The notes beneath the pieces were generated by a model. That model made no database searches, had not been told where the DNA came from, and saw only the letters and a program-made list of their open reading frames with translations. Of a DNA stretch of 64,000 bases, positions 18,318 to 28,423 are shown piece by piece (the first letter of the stretch is position 1; every line of letters starts with the position of its first letter). A program made the translations under genes and the position numbers. The DNA lies in the NCBI RefSeq assembly GCF_002211765.1, contig NZ_CP022133.1, forward strand, positions 1,426,001-1,490,000, given 5' to 3'. Source of the DNA: Idiomarina piscisalsi (GTDB lineage Bacteria > Pseudomonadota > Gammaproteobacteria > Enterobacterales > Alteromonadaceae).

Positions 18318-21300
18318 ATGGCTAAGTTTTTTATTAATCGCCCCATATTTGCCTGGGTTATCGCGCTATTAGTCATGATGGCAGGTGCTATCGCGACCAT
18401 TCAGTTACCGGTAGCTCAGTACCCTACTATTGCGCCTCCGGCCGTAGAAATACAAGTTAACTACCCCGGCGCAAACGCTGAAACCGTTTCCGATACGGTT
18501 ACTAAAGTGATTGAGCAGAATATGACAGGTATCGATAACCTGCTCTATTTCTCGTCGCAAAGTAACTTTGGTAACGCGACTATCAGCTTGACCTTTGCCT
18601 CTGGCACTGACCCTGACATTGCTCAGGTTCAGGTTCAGAATAAGCTCTCCCAGGCCACGCCTCAGCTTCCTCAGGAAGTTCAGGCGCAAGGTATAACCGT
18701 CAGTAAGTCCAGTAGCTCCTTCCTTATGGTTTTAGCCTTGGTTGCGACTGATGATCGTTATAATCAAACCGATTTAAGTGACTATATCGCCTCAAACATC
18801 CAGGATCCTATTGCCCGTACAACCGGCGTTGGTAATGTGCAACTGTTTGGTGCGCCTTACGCTATGCGCATTTGGGTTGACCCTTCAGCGTTAGTTAACT
18901 ATGGCATGACCATGGACGACTTGAAGTCGTCAATTCGCGCACAGAACGCGCAGGTGGCAGCGGGTGAACTTGGCGGGACTCCGGCTGTTGACGGTCAACA
19001 GCTGAACGCTACGATTATTGCGCAAACACGCTTATCAGAAGCGTCGGAATTTGAGAATATTACTCTGAAAGTCATGCCAGACGGTTCTCAAGTGCGCTTG
19101 AAGGACGTAGCACGCGTTGAGAAAGGCGCTGAAAACTACTCAATTGAAGCGAACTATAACGGTAAGCCAGCAACCGGTTTAGCAATTAATCTGCAAACTG
19201 GCGCCAATGCACTGGAAACCGCTGAAGCGGTTAACGCTCGTATAGAAGAGCTGCAAGCGTTCTTCCCCGATGGCATGAAAATGGTAACGGCCTATGACAC
19301 CACGCCGTTTATCAAAATCTCCATTTCGGAAGTGGCTCAGGTATTAATAGAAGCGATTATTCTCGTATTCCTATTAATGTTCGTTTTCTTACAAAACCTG
19401 CGGGCAACGCTTATCCCGACGCTGGCTATACCTGTCGTTATTCTTGGTACCATGGGCGTTATGGCACTGGCTGGTTTTTCTATCAACACGCTAACCATGT
19501 TCGGCATGGTGTTATCGATAGGTCTTCTGGTGGATGATGCCATCGTTGTCGTCGAGAACGTCGAGCGATTGATGTCAGAAGAAGGCTTGTCACCTAAACA
19601 GGCAACCATTAAGTCGATGGGACAAATTACCGGCGCATTGATAGCCATTGGTGTCGTCATGGCAGCCGTATTCGCGCCTATGGCGTTCTTCCCCGGCTCA
19701 ACTGGTGCCGTTTACCGACAGTTCTCACTGACAATTATTACTTCTATGGGTCTGTCTGTACTTGTCGCAATTATTTTCTCACCAGCATTGTGTGCAACCC
19801 TGTTAAAGCCGGTCAAACACGACAAAAATGAAGGCTGGGGACCACTGGGCTGGTTTAACCGTGCCCTGGAAAAGTGGACGGTTAAGTACACCAACTCTGT
19901 CGGTTATATATTACGCCGGACGATGCGTTTCGGGCTTATTTATTTAGGTATTATTGGCGTATTGATTTTCTTATTCACGCGCCTGCCGGCCGCATTCCTA
20001 CCGGATGAAGACCGTGGTGTTTTCTTAACGCAAATGCAGCTTCCTGTTGGATCAACGCTGCAGCAATCAGTAGACACCATGGACAAAATTGAGAACTATT
20101 ATCTCAATCAGGAAGACGCCGTCCAGTCGGTATTCTCAGTGGTTGGCTTTAGCTTTTCTGGCCGTAGTCAGGCCAACGGTATCGCGTTTGTTCGCTTGAA
20201 AGATTGGAGCGAACGTGACGAGAGCCAGAGCGTCGAAGCTGTGATTGGTCGGGCTTTTGGGTTCTTCGCCGGTATTAAAGAAGCCATGATCTTCGCTTTT
20301 AACCTTCCACCAATTCCGGAACTTGGTGTAGCCAGTGGTTTCAACCTGTTCCTGCAAGATCGTGGCAATATAGGTCACGCAGGTCTTATTGAAGCGCGTA
20401 ACCAGCTACTGGGCATGGCCTCTCAAAGCGATAAATTAGTACAGGTTCGTCCTAACGGTCTGCCTGATGCGCCACAGCTGCGCATTGATATCGACTTTGA
20501 AAAAGCACAAGCGCTGGGCTTAACGATTGCCGGTATTAACGACACTTTAAGTACGGCCTGGGGCTCTGCCTATGTCAACGACTTTATCGACCGTGGTCGA
20601 GTGAAAAAAGTTTACATACAAGGGGAAGCTGACGATCGCATGCTACCTGAGGATATCAACGAATGGTACGTGCGCAACAACCAGGGCGATATGGTGCCGT
20701 TTAGCTCTTTCGCAAGCTGGGAATGGACGTATGGTCCACAACGTGTCGAAAGTTATAACGGTGTCGCAGCACTTGAAATACAAGGTCAGGCAGCGCCTGG
20801 TATCAGTACCGGCGAAGCCATGACCGAAATTGAAAACCTTATTGCTCAATTGCCACCAGGTATTGGCTTTGAATGGACGGGTATCTCATTGCAAGAGCGT
20901 CAATCGGGTAACTTTGCGCCGATACTCTACACCGTCTCTATTGTCGTTGTCTTCCTATTCCTGGCAGCACTGTACGAAAGTTGGTCAATTCCATTCTCCG
21001 TCATGCTGGTTGTGCCTTTGGGTATTTTGGGGGCGGTAATCGCCGTGATGCTACGAGGCATTTCCAACGACGTGTACTTCCAGGTCGGTCTGTTAACGAC
21101 TGTCGGGGTATCGGCACGTAACGCCATACTCATTGTTGAGTTTGCCAAAGACTTACAGGCTCAGGGCAAAGAACTGCTCGACGCCACAATGGAAGCGGTT
21201 AGATTGCGTCTACGCCCTATTCTAATGACCTCACTGGCATTTATCTTCGGCGTTATGCCATTAGCGTTAAGTGATGGTGCCGGTGCTGCCAGTCGTAACG

Positions 21301-21419
21301 CTATTGGTACCGGGGTGATTGGCGGTATGATAGGCGGAACGGTACTGGCAATCTTCTTTGTACCGCTATTCTTCTACGTGGTGAGAAAAATCTTCCCACC
21401 GAAAGAAGCGGAAGAATAG
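18318..21419 (+). CDS. acrB: RND multidrug efflux transporter (AcrB type, HAE-1)
   Basis: A proton-driven inner-membrane pump of 1033 residues, close to AcrB (1049). It starts [20 protein letters not shown] and has the signature TM4 stretch [18 protein letters not shown], whose two aspartates relay protons, and the hydrophobic TM4-6 and TM10-12 blocks of the HAE-1 family. It works with the AcrA protein upstream and presumably a TolC encoded elsewhere, exporting drugs, dyes or bile-like compounds. A terminator follows. Confidence 0.96.
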   Translation: MAKFFINRPIFAWVIALLVMMAGAIATIQLPVAQYPTIAPPAVEIQVNYPGANAETVSDTVTKVIEQNMTGIDNLLYFSSQSNFGNATISLTFASGTDPDIAQVQVQNKLSQATPQLPQEVQAQGITVSKSSSSFLMVLALVATDDRYNQTDLSDYIASNIQDPIARTTGVGNVQLFGAPYAMRIWVDPSALVNYGMTMDDLKSSIRAQNAQVAAGELGGTPAVDGQQLNATIIAQTRLSEASEFENITLKVMPDGSQVRLKDVARVEKGAENYSIEANYNGKPATGLAINLQTGANALETAEAVNARIEELQAFFPDGMKMVTAYDTTPFIKISISEVAQVLIEAIILVFLLMFVFLQNLRATLIPTLAIPVVILGTMGVMALAGFSINTLTMFGMVLSIGLLVDDAIVVVENVERLMSEEGLSPKQATIKSMGQITGALIAIGVVMAAVFAPMAFFPGSTGAVYRQFSLTIITSMGLSVLVAIIFSPALCATLLKPVKHDKNEGWGPLGWFNRALEKWTVKYTNSVGYILRRTMRFGLIYLGIIGVLIFLFTRLPAAFLPDEDRGVFLTQMQLPVGSTLQQSVDTMDKIENYYLNQEDAVQSVFSVVGFSFSGRSQANGIAFVRLKDWSERDESQSVEAVIGRAFGFFAGIKEAMIFAFNLPPIPELGVASGFNLFLQDRGNIGHAGLIEARNQLLGMASQSDKLVQVRPNGLPDAPQLRIDIDFEKAQALGLTIAGINDTLSTAWGSAYVNDFIDRGRVKKVYIQGEADDRMLPEDINEWYVRNNQGDMVPFSSFASWEWTYGPQRVESYNGVAALEIQGQAAPGISTGEAMTEIENLIAQLPPGIGFEWTGISLQERQSGNFAPILYTVSIVVVFLFLAALYESWSIPFSVMLVVPLGILGAVIAVMLRGISNDVYFQVGLLTTVGVSARNAILIVEFAKDLQAQGKELLDATMEAVRLRLRPILMTSLAFIFGVMPLALSDGAGAASRNAIGTGVIGGMIGGTVLAIFFVPLFFYVVRKIFPPKEAEE

Positions 21420-21454
21420 TCAAGGTCCGGCAACCAACAATAAACTGCCATAAA

Positions 21455-21488
21455 AAAACCGGAGCGCTAGCAGCTCCGGTTTTCTTTT
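21455..21488. terminator. Terminator after acrB, probably bidirectional
   Basis: The stem AAAACCGGAGC (21455-21465) pairs with GCTCCGGTTTT (21473-21483) around a 7-base loop. There are A-rich and T-rich flanks on the two sides, so it can serve acrB and the convergent gene that ends at 21506. Confidence 0.85.
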
Positions 21489-21505
21489 ATGCGAAACAAA
21501 TTGCA

Positions 21506-21898
21506 CTAACGTTTTGTTTCGTCGTCATCTTTTACTTCATATTCACCGTCAATAACCGAACCATCTGAATAATCACTTTGATGATTTTTCTGCTGACGAT
21601 AACTTTCCTGCTGTTCATATTGGCGTTGTTGACTTTGATAATGTTGTTTCGCTTGTTTACGCATACGCCACACTTGCTTGATGGTATGACGCTGACGCCA
21701 AAGCACAGGAATCATTAACAACACTAAAATTCCGGCAATCACTAAACCGAAAGCTAACCCTAAGCCAACAATAACAATCAGCAGTAATAACCCAAGAATT
21801 CGGGTAAGCCAGTTTCCTGAGGTCGGTGAACCTCCGGTTCGGCTGTTTTGTCCGCCTTGGCTAAAACGTATATAAAGCTTATCTCGTTTATCTGTCAT
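21506..21898 (-). CDS. Small membrane protein with polar glutamine-rich tail
   Basis: A 130-residue protein of unknown function. A short Gly/Ser-rich N terminus is followed by a hydrophobic block (about 30-66, LGLLLLIVIVGLGLAFGLVIAG and on) that could form two helices or a hairpin. The rest is a polar tail rich in Gln, Tyr and Arg (KQHYQSQQRQYEQQESYRQ) ending in an acidic stretch. I do not recognise a named family. The strand and length suggest its own short transcript ending at the acrB terminator. Confidence 0.7.
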   Translation of the reverse strand: MTDKRDKLYIRFSQGGQNSRTGGSPTSGNWLTRILGLLLLIVIVGLGLAFGLVIAGILVLLMIPVLWRQRHTIKQVWRMRKQAKQHYQSQQRQYEQQESYRQQKNHQSDYSDGSVIDGEYEVKDDDETKR

Positions 21899-21971
21899 AA
21901 CGACTCCTACAACTCTCCATCAGTTAAGACAACAAGACAGAATATCTGTTCCAGCCAAGTCATCTACGGTT

Positions 21972-23645
21972 TTACTTGCGCATATCTTCAGTCGCTTTAC
22001 GAGCAGCTTCAAATTCATTACCCGGTGCCCACTTCGGCCACTCACGTGAATTCGCTAACTCTTTACCAACCGAATAAAATAACGACATATCCTGCTGTAC
22101 GCCGCGTAAATCCCAGTTTTCATCAAACTCGTCAGCAGGCTTATGGTAAGCATCGCGATTAAAAATAGCACGCTGCTCTTCGCCCCACTCACGTCCTTTC
22201 GTGAAGTGATCATTCCCGCCTTTTGCATACAGCATTGGCACACCTTTCTTCGCCAGGTTGAAATGATCAGAGCGATAGAAAAAGCCTTTTTCCGGTGTCG
22301 GCTCTGGTGATATATATCTATCTTGGGTCTCTACGTAAGGTTTCAAGTAATCATCCATATTTGAGTTACCGTAACCCACAACCACCATGTCTTTCATTGG
22401 ACCGTAAACATTCATCACATCCATGTTAATACCGCCGACAGCTTTGCCCAATGGTAGCAACGGGTTGTTGGCATACCAGGCCGAGCCTAATAGACCACTC
22501 TCTTCGGCACCCACTGCGGCAAAAACAATTGAGCGCTCAGGACGAGGTTCTTTCGAGAACTCTTCTGCCATAGCCATCAATGCAGCCGTACCTGATGCGT
22601 TGTCTTGCGCACCATTATAAATAGGATCATCTTCGCGCACCGGATCCATACCTAAATGGTCATGATGCGCCATATAAATAACGTGCTCTTCGGGGTACTT
22701 AGTGCCTTCAATGTAACCAATAACGTTGTTAGTATTTAAGTATTCATACTTGTTATTGATGGTCATGGACGCCTGGATACCCAGCGGCTGAGGCTTAAAC
22801 TTACCGCTAATGGCCTGCTCTTTCATTTGCTCAACATTTTTGCCAACAGATGCAAACAAGGCATTGGCGCTTTCTTCAGTAATCCAGCCTTCAACAGCGG
22901 CGCGATCCATATTTTTATTGTCGCGCTTTAAGTCAAATTTTACAGGTGAACCACCCGCTACAACGCCCCAACCGTAACCAGCAGGACCTGTTTCGTGAAT
23001 GACAAAAGCAGCTTTTGCCCCCTGGCGCGCCGCTTCTTCATACTTGTATGTCCAGCGGCCGTAGTAAGTCATCGCGTTCCCATTAAAAAGTTCCGGGTCG
23101 CCTGTTGCATAGCCCGGATCATTGACAAACATCACCACGGTTTTGCCTTCTACGTCCAGCCCCTCGTAGTCATTCCAGTCATATTCCGGTGCGACAATAC
23201 CGTAACCCACAAAAACAACATCGCTGTTATCTAAGCTCACTTCTTCAACAACACGAGGCGTCCACGCCATCATCTCTGTGCGATATTGCATAGGCTCCGG
23301 AGCTGCCTCACCCGAGAAACTCAGCGAGCTGACTTTATAAGGCATTAATTTAACCAGCGGCAGTGGCTGGCGATACGAGTTATTCTCTTCGTCGTATGGC
23401 TTTAAACCCCACTCGCGGAAATGGTTTTCAATAAAGCTTACCGCTTTCTCACCGCCTTCTGATGCCGGCGCACGACCTTCGAACTCATCTGACGCCAAGG
23501 TTTTTAGATAATTTTTATAATTAGGGTTAAATGCGGAATCTTTAATATCAGCAGTCGCCTTTTCAGTCGGCTTAGCTTCTTCATTTGCCGGCCCACAGCC
23601 GGTTAATACGGTAAGGCCAATCAGACCTGCTAGTGCGTATTTCAT
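21972..23645 (-). CDS. M28-family zinc aminopeptidase, lipoprotein
   Basis: A 557-residue exported peptidase. The start at 23645 has AGGAG upstream and gives a lipoprotein signal MKYALAGLIGLTVLTGC. A protease-associated (PA) insert (about 130-260) is followed by the M28 core with all metal-ligand motifs: MAHHDHLG, GAQDNASG, the Glu-Glu of AVGAEESGLLGS, INMDVMN and YRSDHFNLAKKGVP. It should remove N-terminal residues from peptides in the periplasm or at the outer membrane. The frame is open 18 codons further upstream, without a plausible signal. It lies 22 bases after the DUF192 gene. Confidence 0.92.
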   Translation of the reverse strand: MKYALAGLIGLTVLTGCGPANEEAKPTEKATADIKDSAFNPNYKNYLKTLASDEFEGRAPASEGGEKAVSFIENHFREWGLKPYDEENNSYRQPLPLVKLMPYKVSSLSFSGEAAPEPMQYRTEMMAWTPRVVEEVSLDNSDVVFVGYGIVAPEYDWNDYEGLDVEGKTVVMFVNDPGYATGDPELFNGNAMTYYGRWTYKYEEAARQGAKAAFVIHETGPAGYGWGVVAGGSPVKFDLKRDNKNMDRAAVEGWITEESANALFASVGKNVEQMKEQAISGKFKPQPLGIQASMTINNKYEYLNTNNVIGYIEGTKYPEEHVIYMAHHDHLGMDPVREDDPIYNGAQDNASGTAALMAMAEEFSKEPRPERSIVFAAVGAEESGLLGSAWYANNPLLPLGKAVGGINMDVMNVYGPMKDMVVVGYGNSNMDDYLKPYVETQDRYISPEPTPEKGFFYRSDHFNLAKKGVPMLYAKGGNDHFTKGREWGEEQRAIFNRDAYHKPADEFDENWDLRGVQQDMSLFYSVGKELANSREWPKWAPGNEFEAARKATEDMRK

Positions 23646-23667
23646 TGCATCTCCTTTTATTTGTTTA

Positions 23668-24174
23668 TTATTTCTTGTTGTTACACGAACCGTTTTCATC
23701 AGCTAAGTAAATACGGTCGCCCAAGCGCACATTGTGCTCTTCGAAAAAACCAGCATTCACTTCTAATACACTCCAATACGGTTTACCCGGCGAGTAACTT
23801 CTGCATTGGTTTGGATCGTTGCTACCACAAGGTCTCATCGTAAAAGTTTTGACGATTTTTCCTTGTTTGTCTAAATACGCAATGTCGAGAGGAATTAAGG
23901 TTTGGTACATCCAAAAACCACCGTAGCCTGGTCGTTTATGATCGTATCGAAAAAGCATCCCCTCATATTTTCCTAAATATTCTCGTTGCATTAGCCCACG
24001 AGCCTGCTGAGCCTGAGTATCGGCCAGTTCAACCAACAGAGGTGATTGAACGCCTTCCAGGCAAGCCACGGCTCTGTCAAACTGCTGAGGTGCTGGTACT
24101 GACCACTGCTGAGACCATGCCGATACCGACACCAAGGCCAGTATAGCCATTAAACCCGTGCTGATACGTCCCAT
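23668..24174 (-). CDS. DUF192-family exported protein
   Basis: A 168-residue protein with a signal peptide (LMAILALVSVSAWSQ) and a DUF192 domain: ARGLMQREYLGKYEGMLFRY, GFWMYQTLIPLDIAYLD and the C-terminal YWSVLEVNAGFFEEHNV pattern. The family is widespread and its function is not established. Three cysteines in the second half (RPCGSNDPNQCRS and near the C terminus) may form a disulfide. It is 22 bases upstream of the M28 peptidase gene and is probably co-transcribed with it. Confidence 0.87.
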   Translation of the reverse strand: MGRISTGLMAILALVSVSAWSQQWSVPAPQQFDRAVACLEGVQSPLLVELADTQAQQARGLMQREYLGKYEGMLFRYDHKRPGYGGFWMYQTLIPLDIAYLDKQGKIVKTFTMRPCGSNDPNQCRSYSPGKPYWSVLEVNAGFFEEHNVRLGDRIYLADENGSCNNKK

Positions 24175-24249
24175 GATGTATTCCCTTTTTAAATGAGCTA
24201 GACGTTATTTATTGATTTTGTCCTATCACAGCGCTAACCGCAATGTTCA

Positions 24250-25686
24250 TTAACTTGAACACGACAGCTCAGCAGGAGGTTGCCCCGACTCCGGAGGGAC
24301 AACCCAGCGAGTGTTTTTATGTTTTTCCTCAAATGGAGTCATCAGTGCGTTAATATACTCGTTAAGAGCCTCATCACTTCCTTGTTCAGCCTGCTCAATA
24401 ACGTATTGAGCATGATGAGTACGTAAAATCACCAGTGGATTTACTTGCTTCATTGTGTTCGTATCGGGCTTATTCGCAACGGCTTCTGTGTAATCATTCA
24501 GCCAGCTCTGCCCGTTTTCCTTTATTCGCTGGGCGATTTCTCCTAAATTGCCGCTCAGTGACTGCCAATTACCTTCCAATACGGCGCCCAAAGCCCGGTA
24601 GCTTAGGTTATAGTCAAGCTGATAAGTTTCCAAGAGCATTAGCCAGCCACTGATTAACGACCAACAAGTGTCATTGTTAGAGACATCGGTGAGTCCGAGT
24701 CGTTGCTTCATAACGTTTAAAAAGGTTTCTCTTAGCACGGGTTCATAACCTTCCAGTACATTATTAACAGACTGGTCGTCTGCAAATCCCCCTAACGCAT
24801 GAGCAAGTCGTTTCAAGTTCCATAAGCCCACACCAGGCTGTTGCATAAAACCATAGCGCCCCGCGTGATCAGTATGATTAAAAATATGGCCAGGCTTATA
24901 GTCGTCGAAGAAGGCATAGGGACCATAGTCAAACGTTTCTCCGGCCAGACTCATGTTGTCCGTATTCATCACGCCATGCACAAAACCGTAAGCCTGCCAC
25001 TTTGCTATCATCTCAGCGGTAGCTTTGACCACATGGCGGAATTGTTCAGATACCGATTTGTCTGCTGCGCCAGGCCATATCGACTCAATACTGTGTTGCC
25101 ACAAGCGCTTGGCACTGTCTTCTAAGTTTCGGTAAAGGCAATGTTCAAAATGGCCAAAGCGAATGTGCGTGCGAGCAACCCGAACCAGCATAGCGCCGGG
25201 CTCGACGGTCTCTCGTTGAATTTGACCTTCAGTCGAGACTAACGCCAGCGCTCGCGTCGTTGGAATACCAAGCGCATAAAAGGCTTCACTGGCAAGCAGT
25301 TCACGAATGGATGAGCGCAAAACCGCTCGGCCATCGCCTCCGCGGCTATAAGGCGTTGGCCCAGCACCTTTAACATGTAAGTCATAGAGAGCATCCGGCG
25401 CCTGTACCTGCCCGACAAGGAGCCCTCGCCCATCACCTAAATAAGGGTTAAAGTGACCAAACTGATGTCCTGCGTATTTCTGCGCGACGGGTTTAGTACC
25501 TGGCCAGTCTTTGTTACCTGAAACCCAATCCACTAAGGCTCCCGGCACACTGTCACCACCACTCAACGCCTTCCACAAAGTGTCATTTACCCAACGTAAG
25601 CGGCCTTTGCCGTCAGGTTGTATTGACTGAGCATGGCTCAGCTCAGGGAACTTATCAGCGAATTGATTATCGAAACGTAGTGGCAT
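24250..25686 (-). CDS. selO: Protein adenylyltransferase SelO (YdiU)
   Basis: A pseudokinase that transfers AMP from ATP to proteins, linked to redox stress in E. coli. It is 478 residues, the usual size. Visible features are KYAGHQFGHFNPYLGDGRG (about 70-88), SSIRELLASEA, the catalytic stretch NTDNMS with D243 and N244, and D253 in ETFDYGPY. It ends in CSS; the cysteine three from the end sits where animal SelO has selenocysteine and is thought to form a regulatory disulfide. AGGAGG precedes the ATG. Divergent from yvcK. Confidence 0.94.
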   Translation of the reverse strand: MPLRFDNQFADKFPELSHAQSIQPDGKGRLRWVNDTLWKALSGGDSVPGALVDWVSGNKDWPGTKPVAQKYAGHQFGHFNPYLGDGRGLLVGQVQAPDALYDLHVKGAGPTPYSRGGDGRAVLRSSIRELLASEAFYALGIPTTRALALVSTEGQIQRETVEPGAMLVRVARTHIRFGHFEHCLYRNLEDSAKRLWQHSIESIWPGAADKSVSEQFRHVVKATAEMIAKWQAYGFVHGVMNTDNMSLAGETFDYGPYAFFDDYKPGHIFNHTDHAGRYGFMQQPGVGLWNLKRLAHALGGFADDQSVNNVLEGYEPVLRETFLNVMKQRLGLTDVSNNDTCWSLISGWLMLLETYQLDYNLSYRALGAVLEGNWQSLSGNLGEIAQRIKENGQSWLNDYTEAVANKPDTNTMKQVNPLVILRTHHAQYVIEQAEQGSDEALNEYINALMTPFEEKHKNTRWVVPPESGQPPAELSCSS

Positions 25687-25804
25687 ACATCCTCCTGATG
25701 TATCTATTGTTACACAGTAGACGAGGCTTGCATAACCAACAAAGAATCAGCTAAGGTGCGCTAAAAGACAATAACAGCACGGCCTTGGCAGTAAAAGGAG
25801 CCAC

Positions 25805-26701
25805 ATGCAACTTCAATCTTTAAGATGTATCACCGCGATTGGCGGCGGGCACGGTCTGGGTCGTGTACTTTCAACGTTGTCTTTTATGAAGCATAAGCTG
25901 GTTGGTATTGTTGCAACAACAGACAATGGCGGTGCCACCGGGCTTCTCAGAGCCTCTCAGCACTGTATTGCCTGGGGCGATATTCGTAACTGCCTGTCAC
26001 AACTGGTTGAGCAGCCGTTGGCTGCCGAAGTTCTTAACTATCGTTTTGACTCGGATTCGGCGCTAAAAGGCCATAATTTAGGTAACTTACTGCTCTATAC
26101 ACTGGATCAGTTAAGCGCGCGCCCGCTCGATGGCATTCAGCTTTTAAGCCGACTGCTTAATGTCGACAACCGCATTCTTCCTATGTCGGAATGCCCCACG
26201 GATCTTATCGCAACCACTAGTGACGGCATTCAATGTCACGGTGAAATTCATATCGACAAACTGCCCAGCATGCCTCACAAACTCGAGCTTTCTGGTCAGG
26301 TTAAAGCCACCCCTGAGGCTGTTCGCCATATTAAAAACAGTCAGCTCATTCTTATAGGACCGGGCAGTTTTATGACCTCCGTCATGCCACCGCTATTAGT
26401 GCCGGAAATTTGTGAGGCGCTGAAAAACACTCGAGCGAAGATCGTATTTATTGATAATTTGGTCGACGAGCATGGCCCTGCGGGCGAGTTATCACTAGCA
26501 GAAAAACTGGAATTTATGAAATTTGAATTAGGCCAGCAGGTAGTTGACCTAATTTTGAGTAACAAGCAAGAAAAGGGTTTACCAGTACCTGTTATTGGCG
26601 GCCTGACAAGCGACACCGACGTTCATTATCGTCATAATACCAACAGCCTGCTGAATACCTTAGAGCAGGCGGCACACCAGCTTCTGGTGGAAAGCGCTTA
26701 A
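25805..26701 (+). CDS. YvcK/CofD-like protein
   Basis: A 298-residue protein of the YvcK family, which in Bacillus is needed for gluconeogenic growth and cell shape and binds UDP-sugars. It shows the N-terminal [38 protein letters not shown] and [17 protein letters not shown] that mark the group. It is shorter than the usual 310-320 residues but complete. A good AAGGAG precedes the ATG. Its stop overlaps that of dcd by four bases, tail to tail. Confidence 0.87.
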   Translation: MQLQSLRCITAIGGGHGLGRVLSTLSFMKHKLVGIVATTDNGGATGLLRASQHCIAWGDIRNCLSQLVEQPLAAEVLNYRFDSDSALKGHNLGNLLLYTLDQLSARPLDGIQLLSRLLNVDNRILPMSECPTDLIATTSDGIQCHGEIHIDKLPSMPHKLELSGQVKATPEAVRHIKNSQLILIGPGSFMTSVMPPLLVPEICEALKNTRAKIVFIDNLVDEHGPAGELSLAEKLEFMKFELGQQVVDLILSNKQEKGLPVPVIGGLTSDTDVHYRHNTNSLLNTLEQAAHQLLVESA

Positions 26702-27285
26702 CCGCCGTCGGCAGAAATGCGTGACGCAACCGCGCCGTGCTGATCTTTGTATTTAGCGTCATCCCTTTTATTATATGGGCGCGCACATTCCTGCCCTAAC
26801 GGCTCGAAGCTGATGGCGCCAATTTTCATTCCAGGACGCAACGCCAACGGCAGTTTCCCGCTGTTGTAAAATTCAAGAACAATCTGCCCTGACCAACCCG
26901 GATCAATGCGGTGAGCCGTAACGTGCACCATTAATCCTAAGCGCGCCAATGAGGAACGACCATCAAGCCAACCGACCATGTCAGCAGGAAGCTGAATAGA
27001 CTCATGCGTGACCGCTAACGCAAACTCGCCGGGATGGATGAAAAACGCCTGACCATCTTTGAGTTTAATTTCATCACTCATGACCTCATGGATGGCCGCC
27101 TCAATCGCTTCCCGAGAGCCGCTGATGTCAATAAATGGCGCGGCGTGATCCTGCAGAACCCGAAATTCATTACCTAGATGGATATCCAGGGTAACACCTG
27201 AAATATCCGTCACCTTAGGCGCCGGTGTTACCCCTATTTTTCCTTCCGCTAAATGTTGTTCGATTTCGGTATCGGTTAAGCGCAT
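26698..27285 (-). CDS. dcd: dCTP deaminase
   Basis: Deaminates dCTP to dUTP, feeding dTMP synthesis. It is 195 residues, matching E. coli Dcd (193). Conserved pieces include [38 protein letters not shown], the active-site region [19 protein letters not shown] and [18 protein letters not shown], and the C-terminal GAISFEPL. It lies downstream of mrp on the same strand, the same pairing as near metG in other gammaproteobacteria. Confidence 0.96.
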   Translation of the reverse strand: MRLTDTEIEQHLAEGKIGVTPAPKVTDISGVTLDIHLGNEFRVLQDHAAPFIDISGSREAIEAAIHEVMSDEIKLKDGQAFFIHPGEFALAVTHESIQLPADMVGWLDGRSSLARLGLMVHVTAHRIDPGWSGQIVLEFYNSGKLPLALRPGMKIGAISFEPLGQECARPYNKRDDAKYKDQHGAVASRISADGG

Positions 27286-27331
27286 TCTTATTCACCTGTG
27301 ACTGTTGTCTTTATCTTTTGTCTAGCGCGTA

Positions 27332-28315
27332 CTATAGCGAATTTTTCCGCTGATAATAGAGCTCGGCAGCAACATATTGTGCCGACTCCAGAATTAATTG
27401 ACTTAACTTGTGCTCTGGCTGTTTTAACAGTAATGGTTCATTACCGTCCAGACTGTCGCGTAGCTCTGTCGACAGCGGCCATTGCCCCAGCACCGGCAGC
27501 TTATTTTCTTCGGCAATAGCAACACCGCCACCCTCACCAAACACGGGATCTTCATGCCCACAACTCGGACACTGATAATAACTCATGTTTTCCAGCACGC
27601 CTATCATCGGAATGTTCAGTTTATTAAACATGGCAATGCCTTTTTCAGCGTCTCGTAACGCCACCGACTGGGGCGTTGTCACCACAACCGCACCGGTTAC
27701 CGGCAGTTTTTGAGCCATAGTTAGCTGAATATCGCCAGTGCCCGGCGGCATATCGACAATCAGATAATCGAGATTGGGCCATGCAGTGTCTTTGTAGAGC
27801 TGCTGCAAGGCGCCACTGGCCATTGGACCACGCCAAATTGTGGCGTCTTTTTCATCCACCAAATAGCCCAGTGAATGCACGTAAATACCATGGCGCTCCA
27901 TGGGAACCATCTTGTTATTTGCGGTTAGCTCAGGTTCTTTATGAGCTTTACCCAGCATGGTTGGTATAGACGGTCCGTAAATATCGGCATCTAACAAGCC
28001 CACTTTGGCTCCCAGCTGACTGAGTGCGAGCGCCAAATTAACGCTAACAGACGACTTACCAACACCGCCTTTGCCCGACGACACCACAATGACATTACCA
28101 GTAGTTAACGGCAAATCGGGCTGCGAATTTTTAAGCTTTTCAACTTGGCTGTTTATTTCCCACTCAAACCCGGCCAGCTCGCCTTGCTCGTTTAATGACG
28201 TTAACAGCGGCTCACCAGCTGCAAAAGGCACATTCAGCACTCGAGTATTACCAGAGCCAGTTACCCACTCATTCGGTATGCCGTTCGGAAATATTCTGTC
28301 GAAAAAAGTTGCCAT
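27332..28315 (-). CDS. apbC: Iron-sulfur cluster carrier ATPase Mrp/ApbC
   Basis: A 327-residue P-loop scaffold that holds and passes on Fe-S clusters. The deviant Walker A motif SSGKGGVGKSSVSVNLAL, YGPSIPTMLG, and the cluster-binding CxxC in MSYYQCPSCGHED are all present. The start at 28315 (MATFFDRIFPNG) has AGGAC upstream; the longer frame to 28369 lacks a good site. Divergent from metG, as in E. coli. The N-terminal DUF59-like part is short. Confidence 0.94.
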   Translation of the reverse strand: MATFFDRIFPNGIPNEWVTGSGNTRVLNVPFAAGEPLLTSLNEQGELAGFEWEINSQVEKLKNSQPDLPLTTGNVIVVSSGKGGVGKSSVSVNLALALSQLGAKVGLLDADIYGPSIPTMLGKAHKEPELTANNKMVPMERHGIYVHSLGYLVDEKDATIWRGPMASGALQQLYKDTAWPNLDYLIVDMPPGTGDIQLTMAQKLPVTGAVVVTTPQSVALRDAEKGIAMFNKLNIPMIGVLENMSYYQCPSCGHEDPVFGEGGGVAIAEENKLPVLGQWPLSTELRDSLDGNEPLLLKQPEHKLSQLILESAQYVAAELYYQRKNSL

Positions 28316-28423
28316 TGGACGTCCTGTTGTAGCTGTGTATCGAGCATAGGCTATGGTAACATGAGTCACAGTAACTTTGGGTTTGACTTAAATTAATTAA
28401 CGAATACGGAAGCATAATTTCGC

